Notes: a model not told the origin generated them from the letters alone. DNA of 5,960 nucleotides from an uncultured Collinsella sp. (GCA_900757285.1 CAAENI010000027.1:1-5960); one strand, 5' to 3'; shown: positions 1-5,831, counted from the stretch's first letter. Numbers and translations: made by a program.

Positions 1-396
1 GACGAGCACGGTCTTGGTTCCCTCGAGCGCCGCGGCCATGCTGTGCGTGTAGGTAGCGATGCCGCTCATGCGCTGCAGGTAGTTGAGCGCCACGCGCTCG
101 CCCGAAAGCAGCACGCGCGCGTCGCCGCGCACCTGGCCCACGTGGTCGCCGGCATGCACCTCGTCGCCATCCGAAACATCGAACAACACGGAGCTCTGCG
201 GATCCAGCAGCTCAAAGGTGCGAGCGAATACGTCCAGGCCGGCGATAATGCCATCGGCCTTGGCGATGAGCTCAACGGTAGCGGGGCGCGCCGTGGGGCA
301 CACGCTCGCCGTACTCACGTCCTCAAACGTGATGTCCTCGCGCAGAGCCTGCAAAATCAGATCATCGACGACGAGCTTCATGGTAATGGGATTCAT
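1..396 (-). CDS. nadC: Quinolinate phosphoribosyltransferase (decarboxylating), N-terminal 132 residues; 3' end outside window
   Basis: NadC (EC 2.4.2.19) is cytosolic and converts quinolinate and PRPP to nicotinate mononucleotide, CO2 and pyrophosphate; this is the last de novo step before the common NAD pathway. The visible part covers the N-terminal alpha/beta domain (about residues 7-105) and the start of the barrel domain. The family hallmark is seen at residues 98-114: SGERVALNYLQRMSGIAT. Its Arg101 matches the quinolinate-binding arginine contributed across the dimer interface. The window ends at TKTVLV, just before the expected DTRKT motif, so roughly half of a typical ~280-residue protein is present. 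The ATG at 396 is chosen because a strong GGAGGAG lies 6 nt upstream; an in-frame ATG at 381 has no such site. The start is 3 nt past the nadB stop, and the Shine-Dalgarno lies inside the nadB 3' end, which implies operon transcription and translational coupling. The usual ALxED...GD.T segment reads ALREDITFEDVST here, a mild divergence. Confidence 0.95.
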   Translation of the reverse strand, partial: MNPITMKLVVDDLILQALREDITFEDVSTASVCPTARPATVELIAKADGIIAGLDVFARTFELLDPQSSVLFDVSDGDEVHAGDHVGQVRGDARVLLSGERVALNYLQRMSGIATYTHSMAAALEGTKTVLV

Positions 397-399
397 GGT

Positions 400-1776
400 C
401 TACTCCTCCACGGCCTGTGTGCCGGCAGCACGGGCCAAATCATCGATTGCAAGGGTCTCGGCGCTCAGGGCGCGGTGACGTCCGTCAAGCGCGGGCTCAC
501 CGGCCTGCTCCACGGTCAGCGACTCGCCGGTGCGCATACGCCAAGCAGCGCGGCGGCCCCAAACTAGGGACTCGAGCAGGCTGTTGGAAGCTAGACGATT
601 CTTGCCGTGAACACCGTTGCAGGCCGTCTCGCCAGCGGCGTAGAGCTCGGGCATCGAGGTGCGGCCGTCCTTGTCGACCCACACGCCGCCCATAAAGTAG
701 TGCTGCGTGGGCGTAACGGGAATGAGCTCGTCCAAGATGTCGCGACCGTCCTCCAGACAGCGCGCGCGGATGTTGGCAAAGTGCCCGGTCACCACGTCGC
801 GCTCGACGGGGGCAAAGCTCAGCCACTCGTGCTCGGTGCCGTCCTGCTTCATCTGCTCGCGAATAGCGGCGGCGACAACATCGCGCGGCTGCAGCTCGTC
901 GGTAAAGCGCTCGCCGGCGGCATTGAGCAGAATCGCGCCTTCGCCGCGGCAGCTCTCGCTGATCAGGAAGGTGCGGCCCGGCTGCGGCGAGAACAGTCCC
1001 GTGGGGTGGATCTGCACGTAGTCCAGGTGCTCCATCGTGATGCCGTGCTCCTGCGCGATGTAGCAGGCGTCACCGGTGAGCTGCGGGTAGTTGGTCGAAT
1101 GGTCGTACACGCCGCCGATACCGCCCGTCGCCCACAGCGTATGGTGGGCATGGATCTTAAACGGCTCGCCGGCATGCACGCCCTCGGCGGCATTTGCCAG
1201 CTCGTCGGCGGGACGAACCGAGTTGTCCTCGTCCACGGAAACGGCGACGACACCGGTGCACACCGTGGCGCCATCACGCTCGCCCGTCAGGATGTCGGTC
1301 ATGGCCACGTACTCCAAAATCTGCACGTTATCCAGCTTGCGAACGGCCTGGAGCAGCTTGGTCGTGATCTCCTTGCCCGTAATGTCGGCATGGAAGGCAA
1401 TACGCGGACGGCTGTGCGCGCCCTCGCGGGTAAAGTTGAGGCTGCCGTCGGCCTTGCGCTCAAAATCCACGCCCATCGCTAGCAGGTCGTTGATGACCGA
1501 ACGGCTCGAGCGAATCATGATGTCAACACTCTCGCGGCGGTTCTCGTAATGGCCGGCGTGCATGGTGTCCTCAAAGAAGGCATCGTAGTCAGAGCCTTCG
1601 GGCAGCACGCAGATACCGCCCTGCGCGAGCATCGAATCGCACTCGTCGACGGCGCCCTTGGAGAGCATGATTACGCGCGTGCTCGTCGGCAGGTTGAGGG
1701 CCGCATACAGGCCCGCCACGCCGCAACCGGCAATGACGACGTCGCACTCCATGTCGGAGTATTGTTTGGTTTCCAC
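400..1776 (-). CDS. nadB: L-aspartate oxidase, short form lacking most of the C-terminal helical domain
   Basis: NadB (EC 1.4.3.16) is a soluble FAD enzyme that oxidises L-aspartate to iminoaspartate, the co-substrate of NadA. It belongs to the succinate dehydrogenase/fumarate reductase flavoprotein family. Visible motifs (458 residues): the dinucleotide-binding GCGVAGLYAA at 17-26, SMLAQGGI at 48-55, TREGAHSRPRI at 116-126, IHPTGL at 256-261, SESCRGEGAIL at 273-283, RDVVAAAI at 298-305, QHYFMGGVWVD at 358-368, and AAGETACNGVHGKNRLASNS from 380. By family alignment His257, Arg298, His359 and Arg394 correspond to the E. coli active-site residues His244, Arg290, His351 and Arg386. Only 64 residues follow Arg394, against ~150 in the 540-residue E. 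coli enzyme, so most of the C-terminal helical bundle is absent. nadC starts immediately after, so this looks like a native short form and not a frameshift. An extra loop lies around 183-209. The start is GTG at 1776, set by a strong Shine-Dalgarno 6 nt upstream. The next in-frame ATG (1752, residue 9) would cut into the run-up to the first beta strand of the FAD fold. Confidence 0.95.
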   Translation of the reverse strand: METKQYSDMECDVVIAGCGVAGLYAALNLPTSTRVIMLSKGAVDECDSMLAQGGICVLPEGSDYDAFFEDTMHAGHYENRRESVDIMIRSSRSVINDLLAMGVDFERKADGSLNFTREGAHSRPRIAFHADITGKEITTKLLQAVRKLDNVQILEYVAMTDILTGERDGATVCTGVVAVSVDEDNSVRPADELANAAEGVHAGEPFKIHAHHTLWATGGIGGVYDHSTNYPQLTGDACYIAQEHGITMEHLDYVQIHPTGLFSPQPGRTFLISESCRGEGAILLNAAGERFTDELQPRDVVAAAIREQMKQDGTEHEWLSFAPVERDVVTGHFANIRARCLEDGRDILDELIPVTPTQHYFMGGVWVDKDGRTSMPELYAAGETACNGVHGKNRLASNSLLESLVWGRRAAWRMRTGESLTVEQAGEPALDGRHRALSAETLAIDDLARAAGTQAVEE

Positions 1777-1782
1777 AGGAAT

Positions 1783-1792
1783 CCTCTCCCTT
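1783..1792 (-). promoter_or_regulatory. nadB Shine-Dalgarno sequence fixing the GTG start
   Basis: On the minus strand the sequence is AAGGGAGAGG, six bases before GTG at 1776-1774. It is the only purine-rich site placed correctly for any nadB start, so it decides GTG over the ATG eight codons further in. Its AAGGG is complementary to the CCCTT in the 3' arm of the hairpin just upstream (minus-strand RNA, positions 1805-1809), which allows an alternative pairing that would block ribosome access. Confidence 0.75.
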
Positions 1793-1794
1793 GT

Positions 1795-1829
1795 AATGTG
1801 GCATAAGGGATGGCCCCTCATGTCACATT
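1795..1829 (-). repeat. Intercistronic hairpin between nadA and nadB
   Basis: In the nadABC transcript the arms AATGTGACATGAGGG (1829-1815) and CCCTTATGCCACATT (1809-1795) pair over 15 positions with one A-C mismatch and one G-U wobble, closing a 5-nt loop. The hairpin starts 3 nt after the nadA stop codon and ends 2 nt before the nadB Shine-Dalgarno. No U-run follows, so it is not a standard intrinsic terminator. Likely roles, by inference, are RNA processing, protection of the nadA 3' end, or control of nadB translation. Confidence 0.7.
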
Positions 1830-1832
1830 GGC

Positions 1833-2858
1833 TTAGCGCGCCGCGTACTCGAGCATGCGGTCGAGCGTGAGCTTGGCCTGATCGGCGGCCTCGTCCGACA
1901 CGCCAATCTGCACCTCGCCCTCGCCCGTCTCCAGGCAGTGCACGAGCTTTTCGAGCGTGATGAGATCCATGTTGACGCAGGTGGGCTGCACCGCGGGGAA
2001 GTAGAACTTCTTGCCGGTGCTCTGGCAGCGGCGCTCGAGCTCGTAGAGCACGCCGCGGACCGTCACGATGATGAACTCGCTCGCGTCCGACTCCTCGGCG
2101 TACTTGATGATGCCGGCGGTGGAGCCGATGTAGTCGGCCTCGGCCAGGACGTCGGCCTTGCACTCGGGGTGCGCCAGCACGAGCGCATCGGGATGCGCCT
2201 CCTGCGCGTCGACAATCTGCTCGACGGTGATGATGTGGTGGCGCGGGCAATAGCCGTTGTTGAGGATGACGTGCTTTTGCGGCACCCGCTCGGCTACGAA
2301 GCGGCCCAGGTTTTGATCGGGGATAAACAGGATGTGCTGCTGTGGCAGCTCGGATACGATCTTGACGGCGTTGGAGCTGGTGACGCACACGTCGCTCCAG
2401 CTCTTGATCTCGACCGTCGAGTTGACGTAGCAGACCACGGCAAGGTCGTCGCCGTACTCGGCGCGCGCCGCGTCGACCGTCTCACGCTTGACCATGTGAG
2501 CCATGGGGCAATCCGCGCCCGGCTCGGGCAGCAGCACGGTCTTGGTGGGGTTGAGCAGCTTGGCGCTCTCGCCCATAAACTCCACGCCGCACAGCACGAT
2601 AGCCTGCTGCGGTAAGCTCTTGGCAAGCTTTGCCAAGTAGAAGCTGTCGCCGACGTAATCAGCCACGGCCTGCACCTCGGGCGCCACATAGTAGTGCGCC
2701 AGAATCACCGCATCACGCTGGGTTTTTAATTGCTGAATGGCCTCGACGAGCTCTGCGGGCACCAGTGCCGCGCGCTCCGTTGCCGTCGTTGCCGATGCTA
2801 GGCCGGCCGCGATATCGCGTGCAAGCTCCGACGCATCCATGTTCGCGCTCTGTGCCAT
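1833..2858 (-). CDS. nadA: Quinolinate synthase A (4Fe-4S)
   Basis: NadA (EC 2.5.1.72) is cytosolic and condenses iminoaspartate with dihydroxyacetone phosphate to form quinolinate, using an oxygen-sensitive 4Fe-4S cluster. The 341-residue product shows the family's three-fold pseudo-repeat with one cluster cysteine per domain: Cys90 in VLCGVEFMGESAK, Cys204 in GYCPRHH, Cys294 in QPTCVNMD. Substrate-site residues known from other NadA proteins are also present: His55 and Tyr57 (AHYYVAP), Ser72 (DSFYLAK), Tyr144 and Asn146 (CYVNST), His230 and Glu232 (HPEC), Ser246-Thr247 (GSTAGI). About 30 extra residues of low complexity (Ala-rich) precede the first domain. The ATG at 2858 is preferred: GAGAGGGG lies 5 nt upstream. 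A TTG directly before it (2861) would be only 2 nt from that site. First gene of the nadABC operon. A promoter and a large palindrome lie 36-85 bases upstream of the start, so repression by an NAD- or niacin-responsive factor is likely. Confidence 0.97.
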   Translation of the reverse strand: MAQSANMDASELARDIAAGLASATTATERAALVPAELVEAIQQLKTQRDAVILAHYYVAPEVQAVADYVGDSFYLAKLAKSLPQQAIVLCGVEFMGESAKLLNPTKTVLLPEPGADCPMAHMVKRETVDAARAEYGDDLAVVCYVNSTVEIKSWSDVCVTSSNAVKIVSELPQQHILFIPDQNLGRFVAERVPQKHVILNNGYCPRHHIITVEQIVDAQEAHPDALVLAHPECKADVLAEADYIGSTAGIIKYAEESDASEFIIVTVRGVLYELERRCQSTGKKFYFPAVQPTCVNMDLITLEKLVHCLETGEGEVQIGVSDEAADQAKLTLDRMLEYAAR

Positions 2859-2893
2859 CAAGGCCCCTCTCTTTTGGCGAATCTTGGGGCTTT

Positions 2894-2922
2894 AGTATGA
2901 CACCTAGGTTTACAGCTGACAA
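2894..2922 (-). promoter_or_regulatory. Predicted sigma-70-type promoter of nadABC
   Basis: On the minus strand a -35 element TTGTCA (2922-2917, 5 of 6 consensus) is followed by a 17-base spacer and a -10 element CATACT (2899-2894, 4 of 6). Transcription would start near 2887, giving a 5' leader of about 30 bases with the nadA Shine-Dalgarno in it. The -35 hexamer sits in the centre of the inverted repeat at 2900-2943 and the whole spacer lies in one arm of it, so a protein bound there would block RNA polymerase. Confidence 0.6.
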
Positions 2923-2943
2923 GACAGCTGTAAACCTAGGTGT
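2900..2943. promoter_or_regulatory. 44-bp perfect inverted repeat, candidate NiaR-like operator of nadABC
   Basis: Arms 2900-2918 and 2925-2943 are exact 19-bp inverted complements around a 6-base centre. Read on the minus strand, the core is ACAGCTGTCTTGTCAGCTGT. As I recall it, the operator of the niacin-responsive repressor NiaR (YrxA) in Firmicutes and Thermotogales has the form ACAnnTGTCTTGACAnnTGT, so this is a close match. Each arm also contains two smaller self-complementary units, ACCTAGGT (outer) and CAGCTG (inner), so the symmetry extends well beyond one operator. It overlaps the nadA promoter. It could also lie in the upstream control region of the divergent response regulator. 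The regulator gene is not in the window, and the NiaR assignment is by resemblance and context only. Confidence 0.6.
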
Positions 2944-3151
2944 AAAGTTGAAATAAAGATTCGACCATGCGGCAAGTCCATATTCGAACTGGCAAGCTGA
3001 GGATAGCCGAGCTCTCGATAGCGCAGGAGGCATCTTTCGCCACCGCAATTCCGCTCGGCGCGAGTTGCACGCCGTGGGGCGCAAACGGAACACGCCTCCG
3101 CGAGCGGTCCGCACCCAATGTGGCAAAATCGAACTACTAAGGGGGCTCAGA
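2944..3151 (+). other. Unassigned region upstream of the two-component genes, with repeats and possible RNA structure
   Basis: No credible gene lies here; short open frames on both strands lack ribosome sites and family motifs. An imperfect tandem repeat is visible: ATTCGA at 2959-2964 and 2982-2987 (23 apart), each followed by GGCAAG (2971-2976 and 2991-2996, 20 apart). Further on, 3022-3031 can pair with 3094-3102 as a 9-bp stem with one bulged A. That stem encloses two small hairpins, GCTCG/CGAGT (3053-3065) and TTGC-GCC/GGC-GCAA (3065-3084, sharing base 3065). A competing pair is CCGCTCG (3051-3057) with CGAGCGG (3101-3107). I found no promoter on the plus strand that I would defend. The Shine-Dalgarno AAGGGGG (3139-3145) serves the regulator gene. 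Confidence 0.4.
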
Positions 3152-3874
3152 ATGCTCAAGATTATTGCCTGCGACGATGACGTCGCTTTTCTAGATAGAC
3201 TGCACCGGATGATCGACCGTTGGTCGATCGAGACGGGCACGGCGGTCGATGTTGCGCTCGTCACGCGCGGCGAGGACCTGCTGGCGCGCCATGCCGCGTC
3301 GCGCGCCGACATCATCTTGCTCGACATGATCATGCCGCTCGTCAACGGCATGGACACCGCACGCGAATTGCGCCAGGCCGACACCGCCGTGCGCCTGGTG
3401 TTCCTTACCTCGTCGCCCGAGTTTGCACTGGAGTCCTACGAGGTCCGCGCCTTCGACTATCTGCTCAAGCCCGTGACTTACGAACGCCTGGCGCAGTTAC
3501 TCGACGAACTTTCGAGCATGCGCCCGGCGGCAACCGACGAGCTCGTGATCAAAACGTCCTTTGGCTACCACGCCCTGCGCCTGTCCGACATCGAATATGC
3601 CGAGGCGCGCAACAAGCACGTGGTCTTCCACCTGCGCGACGGACGCGATATCGAGGCACTCGAGTCGTTCCGCAGCGTCGAGGACCGTTTGGCGCAAAAT
3701 GCCACCTTCTTTAAATGCCACCGTAGCTACCAGGTCAACTTGCGCAACATCGACCACTTCGATCGCACGGACATCGTCATGCGCTCCGGCGCGTGCATTC
3801 CGCTGTCGCGCAGCAGCAAGCAGGGGTTCCAAGACGCCTACTTTGCGGTGCGCTTCGAGGGCGGGAGGCGCTGA
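3152..3874 (+). CDS. LytTR-family response regulator (AgrA/LytR type)
   Basis: A cytosolic DNA-binding response regulator of 240 residues, the normal size for the family. The receiver domain spans about 1-120: acidic pocket Asp8-Asp9-Asp10 (IACDDD), phospho-acceptor Asp58 in ILLDMIMP, Thr86 in VFLTSS, and Lys106 in DYLLKPV. The output domain, about 130-236, is LytTR: it has VIKTSFGYHALRLSDIEYAE, the FFKCHRSYQVNLRNI core at 187-200, and IPLSRSSKQ at 217-224. LytTR domains bind direct repeats upstream of target promoters. Start at ATG 3152, with AAGGGGG 6 nt upstream; an in-frame ATG at 3065 has no such site and would add 29 residues before the conserved first strand. Its stop codon overlaps the next gene's start (TGATG), so it is translationally coupled to its kinase. 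It is transcribed divergently from nadABC. Its targets cannot be told from the sequence. Confidence 0.93.
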   Translation: MLKIIACDDDVAFLDRLHRMIDRWSIETGTAVDVALVTRGEDLLARHAASRADIILLDMIMPLVNGMDTARELRQADTAVRLVFLTSSPEFALESYEVRAFDYLLKPVTYERLAQLLDELSSMRPAATDELVIKTSFGYHALRLSDIEYAEARNKHVVFHLRDGRDIEALESFRSVEDRLAQNATFFKCHRSYQVNLRNIDHFDRTDIVMRSGACIPLSRSSKQGFQDAYFAVRFEGGRR

Positions 3875-5151
3875 TGATCTCCTCGGTCGAAATGGTCCTT
3901 TGGGCAATCCACCACGCCACAACGCTACTCTTTGGCGTCTTTGCTTCGGCGGCGCTATGCGGTATCGAAATCAATCGACGCCATGCACTCGAGTTGGTGG
4001 GGGTCGGAGCCGCAACCGGCGCTGCCTTTTCGATCGCCAATGTCGTTGGCGGAGAGCTTTTTGCCCGTCAGGTCTATCCGCTCGTCGTGCACCTGCCGCT
4101 TACCGTCTACCTGTGTGCGCGCTACCGTCTGAGCCCGCTGCTCGCGGCATTGGGCGTCACCAGCGCCTATCTGAGCTGTCAGTTCAGCAACTGGATGGGC
4201 ATCGCCGCCTTTGCCGCAACCGATTCGCAGATCGCGTACTATCTGGCGCGCATCGCGACCACGCTCGGCGTCTTTGCCGTCCTGCTGCATTGGGCCGGCG
4301 ACATTGGACCCCGTCTGGCGATTAAAAGCCCCACCGAGCTGAGCATCCTTTTAATCCTGCCGCTCGTCTATTACATCTTTGACTACGCCACCAACGTCTA
4401 CACCACGCTGTTCCACTCGGGCTCGGTGGTGACAGTTGAGTTTTTGGCATTTGCGCTCTGTGCCTTCTATCTTATGTTTCTTGCCGTTTACCTGCGCGAA
4501 TACGAAGAAAAGGAAACCGCCGAGCGAGAGCGTTGGATGCTCGAAACCCGCGACAGCGCCGCCATCAAAGAGCTCGAGGCTTGGCGTCAATCTGGGCGCG
4601 AGCTGTCGATTCTTCGCCACGATATGCGCCACTTCCTACGCGGCCTGGCCACTTTAATTGAGGAGGGCCACACCGACGAGGCGCTCAAACGCATCGATGA
4701 GCTCTGCGAAGCCGGCGACCGCACCGCCGTACGCCGCTTCTGCGCCAACGATACCGTAAACATCGCGCTTTCGTCATTCAACTCAGATATCAATAGAAAC
4801 GGCATTACCGCCAACCTGCGCGCCGCCGTACCCGAAACCGTCCACGTAGGTGACGCCGACCTGTTTAGCGTGCTCTCAAATGCCTTGGAAAACGCTATCA
4901 CTGCCGCAACCGCCGCACCCCAAGGAAAGCGATTCGTCGACCTTGACCTGCGACTTGAGGACGGCCAGCTGTTGCTGTTAGTTTCCAACACGTTTGACCG
5001 CGCGCCGCGCATGGTCGACGGCATGCCCGTGACCCGGCATGCGGGCCACGGCTTTGGAACCAAGAGCATCAAACTTGCCGTGGAGCGCATGAACGGCAAC
5101 TGCCAGTTCCGCATTAACGGCGATCGGTTTGAGCTGCGCGCTGTGATGTAG
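3874..5151 (+). CDS. Membrane sensor histidine kinase, HPK10/AgrC-like (GHKL ATPase)
   Basis: A 425-residue sensor kinase and the evident partner of the LytTR regulator. Residues 1-206 are hydrophobic, with six or seven predicted membrane segments (about 7-29, 40-58, 68-86, 88-104, 122-141, 155-176, 186-206), as in peptide-sensing kinases of the AgrC group. A charged, probably coiled-coil linker follows (207-243). The phospho-acceptor is His249 in LSILRHDMRHFLRGL, the H-D-x-R-H pattern of the HPK10 class. The ATP-binding domain has the N box LSNALENAI (334-342; Asn336, Asn340) and a G box GHGFGTKSI (391-399). A classical DxGxG motif is absent, which is usual in this class. ATG 3874 overlaps the regulator stop by one base and has GGAGG 6 nt upstream; an ATG at 3793 would lie deep inside the regulator gene. 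No AgrB/AgrD-like genes are adjacent, so the ligand is unknown. Confidence 0.92.
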   Translation: MISSVEMVLWAIHHATTLLFGVFASAALCGIEINRRHALELVGVGAATGAAFSIANVVGGELFARQVYPLVVHLPLTVYLCARYRLSPLLAALGVTSAYLSCQFSNWMGIAAFAATDSQIAYYLARIATTLGVFAVLLHWAGDIGPRLAIKSPTELSILLILPLVYYIFDYATNVYTTLFHSGSVVTVEFLAFALCAFYLMFLAVYLREYEEKETAERERWMLETRDSAAIKELEAWRQSGRELSILRHDMRHFLRGLATLIEEGHTDEALKRIDELCEAGDRTAVRRFCANDTVNIALSSFNSDINRNGITANLRAAVPETVHVGDADLFSVLSNALENAITAATAAPQGKRFVDLDLRLEDGQLLLLVSNTFDRAPRMVDGMPVTRHAGHGFGTKSIKLAVERMNGNCQFRINGDRFELRAVM

Positions 5152-5215
5152 AAGTACGGCGCCGATCTCGCGGCGCGCCTCGCCCGCCAGGCAATCGCTC
5201 GCCGGTGCCGATCCG

Positions 5216-5791
5216 CTACAGTGGAGCGACCGCCGGGGTCAGCTGCTTGATGTAGGCCCACATGCGCTGCTTGGCCGCTTTGTCGGTCAGCGCCGCCTCA
5301 AAGCCATCGAGCGCGAGCACGCGGCGGCCCTGCACATGGGCGACCAGGCCGGGCTTGAGCATGGCGGTGTCGAAGTCATCAATCGCCACGAGCATATCGG
5401 CGTAGGTTTCGCGCATGACATCGGCCGCGCTGTTATCGAGCAGCAGCACCGCCTCGGGATCCAGAGCCTCAAGCGCCTCGCGGAACAGCTCGCACGGCAG
5501 AGTCTCGCCCACCGCGACCGCTCCGTCGCCTGCGCCGGCGACGCTTGCCAGCACGCAAAAATCCTCGGGCGCGTAGCCGATGGCCCCAAGCGCCTTGCGC
5601 AGCGCAGCACCGTCCGGACCGGCAGCCAGCTCGCCGCCCGAACGCTCGGCCTCGTCCAAATCGCCTTTGACCAGCACGATCGGCGAGCACGCGTTGCCCA
5701 CGATGCGCACGCCACGGACCGCAAGCGATGTGAGCTCCTGCTCGGCCGCCTGGGCGATGGCTTCTTTTTTCTGGCTTTGTGACGTGGACAT
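5216..5791 (-). CDS. Uncharacterised protein resembling a catalytically degenerate uracil-DNA glycosylase fold
   Basis: A 191-residue soluble protein with no signal peptide or membrane segment. The order of its segments recalls family 4 uracil-DNA glycosylases. PIVLVKGDLDEAERSGGELA (37-56) with PDGAALRKALGAIGY (59-73) sits where those enzymes have the GE.PG..ED..G.PF.G.AG.LL motif. ALDPEAVLLLDNSAADVM (109-126) resembles the central strand and helix with 'RP..IV.LG..AA..L'. VLALDGFEAALTDKAAKQRM (158-177) followed by WAYIKQL resembles the end motif '..HPS..LR....K...W..L..L'. The catalytic acid/Asn region and the HPS histidine are not conserved (DGF replaces HPS), and only two or three scattered cysteines remain, so the 4Fe-4S cluster is unlikely. 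I infer a structural relative without glycosylase activity; this rests on pattern only. The start is ATG 5791, with GGAGAG just upstream. An ATG at 5821 lies inside the -10 element and has no ribosome site. It converges on the kinase gene with 64 nt between the two stops. Confidence 0.8.
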   Translation of the reverse strand: MSTSQSQKKEAIAQAAEQELTSLAVRGVRIVGNACSPIVLVKGDLDEAERSGGELAAGPDGAALRKALGAIGYAPEDFCVLASVAGAGDGAVAVGETLPCELFREALEALDPEAVLLLDNSAADVMRETYADMLVAIDDFDTAMLKPGLVAHVQGRRVLALDGFEAALTDKAAKQRMWAYIKQLTPAVAPL

Positions 5792-5819
5792 GCGCTCTCC
5801 AATCGTTTGCGTGCCCACC

Positions 5820-5825
5820 ATTATA
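5820..5825 (-). promoter_or_regulatory. -10 element of the promoter for the 5216-5791 gene
   Basis: A perfect TATAAT is read on the minus strand within TTTTATATAATGG, 28 bases before ATG 5791. Transcription would start near 5813 and leave a ~22-base leader containing the GGAGAG ribosome site. No good -35 hexamer is seen at 16-18 bases (for example ACCACT at 17), so it may need an activator. Confidence 0.55.
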
Positions 5826-5831
5826 TAAAAG

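Noticed and set aside
1777..2388. Extension of the nadB reading frame upstream to 2388 (662 residues)
   Set aside because: It runs out of frame through nadA. The added residues have no domain character, while GTG 1776 has a strong Shine-Dalgarno and starts just before the FAD motif.
607..2615. Long plus-strand open frames opposite nadB and nadA (607-1482, 1938-2615)
   Set aside because: They mirror the codon structure of the real genes in GC-rich DNA. No ribosome site, no recognisable motif, and they would overlap proteins with complete active sites.
2943..2952. Canonical LytTR box at TAAAGTTGAA
   Set aside because: A single partial match to the 9-base consensus with no second copy about 21 bases away; likely chance.
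3065..3151. Earlier ATG for the response regulator at 3065
   Set aside because: No Shine-Dalgarno. It would put 29 basic residues before the conserved receiver strand, while ATG 3152 has AAGGGGG at ideal spacing.
2944..3151. NAD+ riboswitch (nadA motif) controlling nadA
   Set aside because: The region lies upstream of the predicted nadA transcription start, the nadA leader is only about 30 bases, and I do not see the conserved motif of that class.
2713..3384. Minus-strand open frame across the nadA start, the intergenic region and the regulator start
   Set aside because: It crosses the palindrome and two well-supported genes. Its sequence is Ser/Arg-rich shadow translation with no domain.
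3793..3873. Earlier ATG for the histidine kinase at 3793
   Set aside because: It lies within the LytTR domain coding sequence. ATG 3874 with GGAGG gives the typical TGATG coupling.
5152..5215. Intrinsic terminator between the convergent kinase and UDG-like genes
   Set aside because: CGGCGCC (5158-5164) can pair with GGTGCCG (5204-5210), but the loop is 39 bases and neither strand has a T-run, so no terminator is called.
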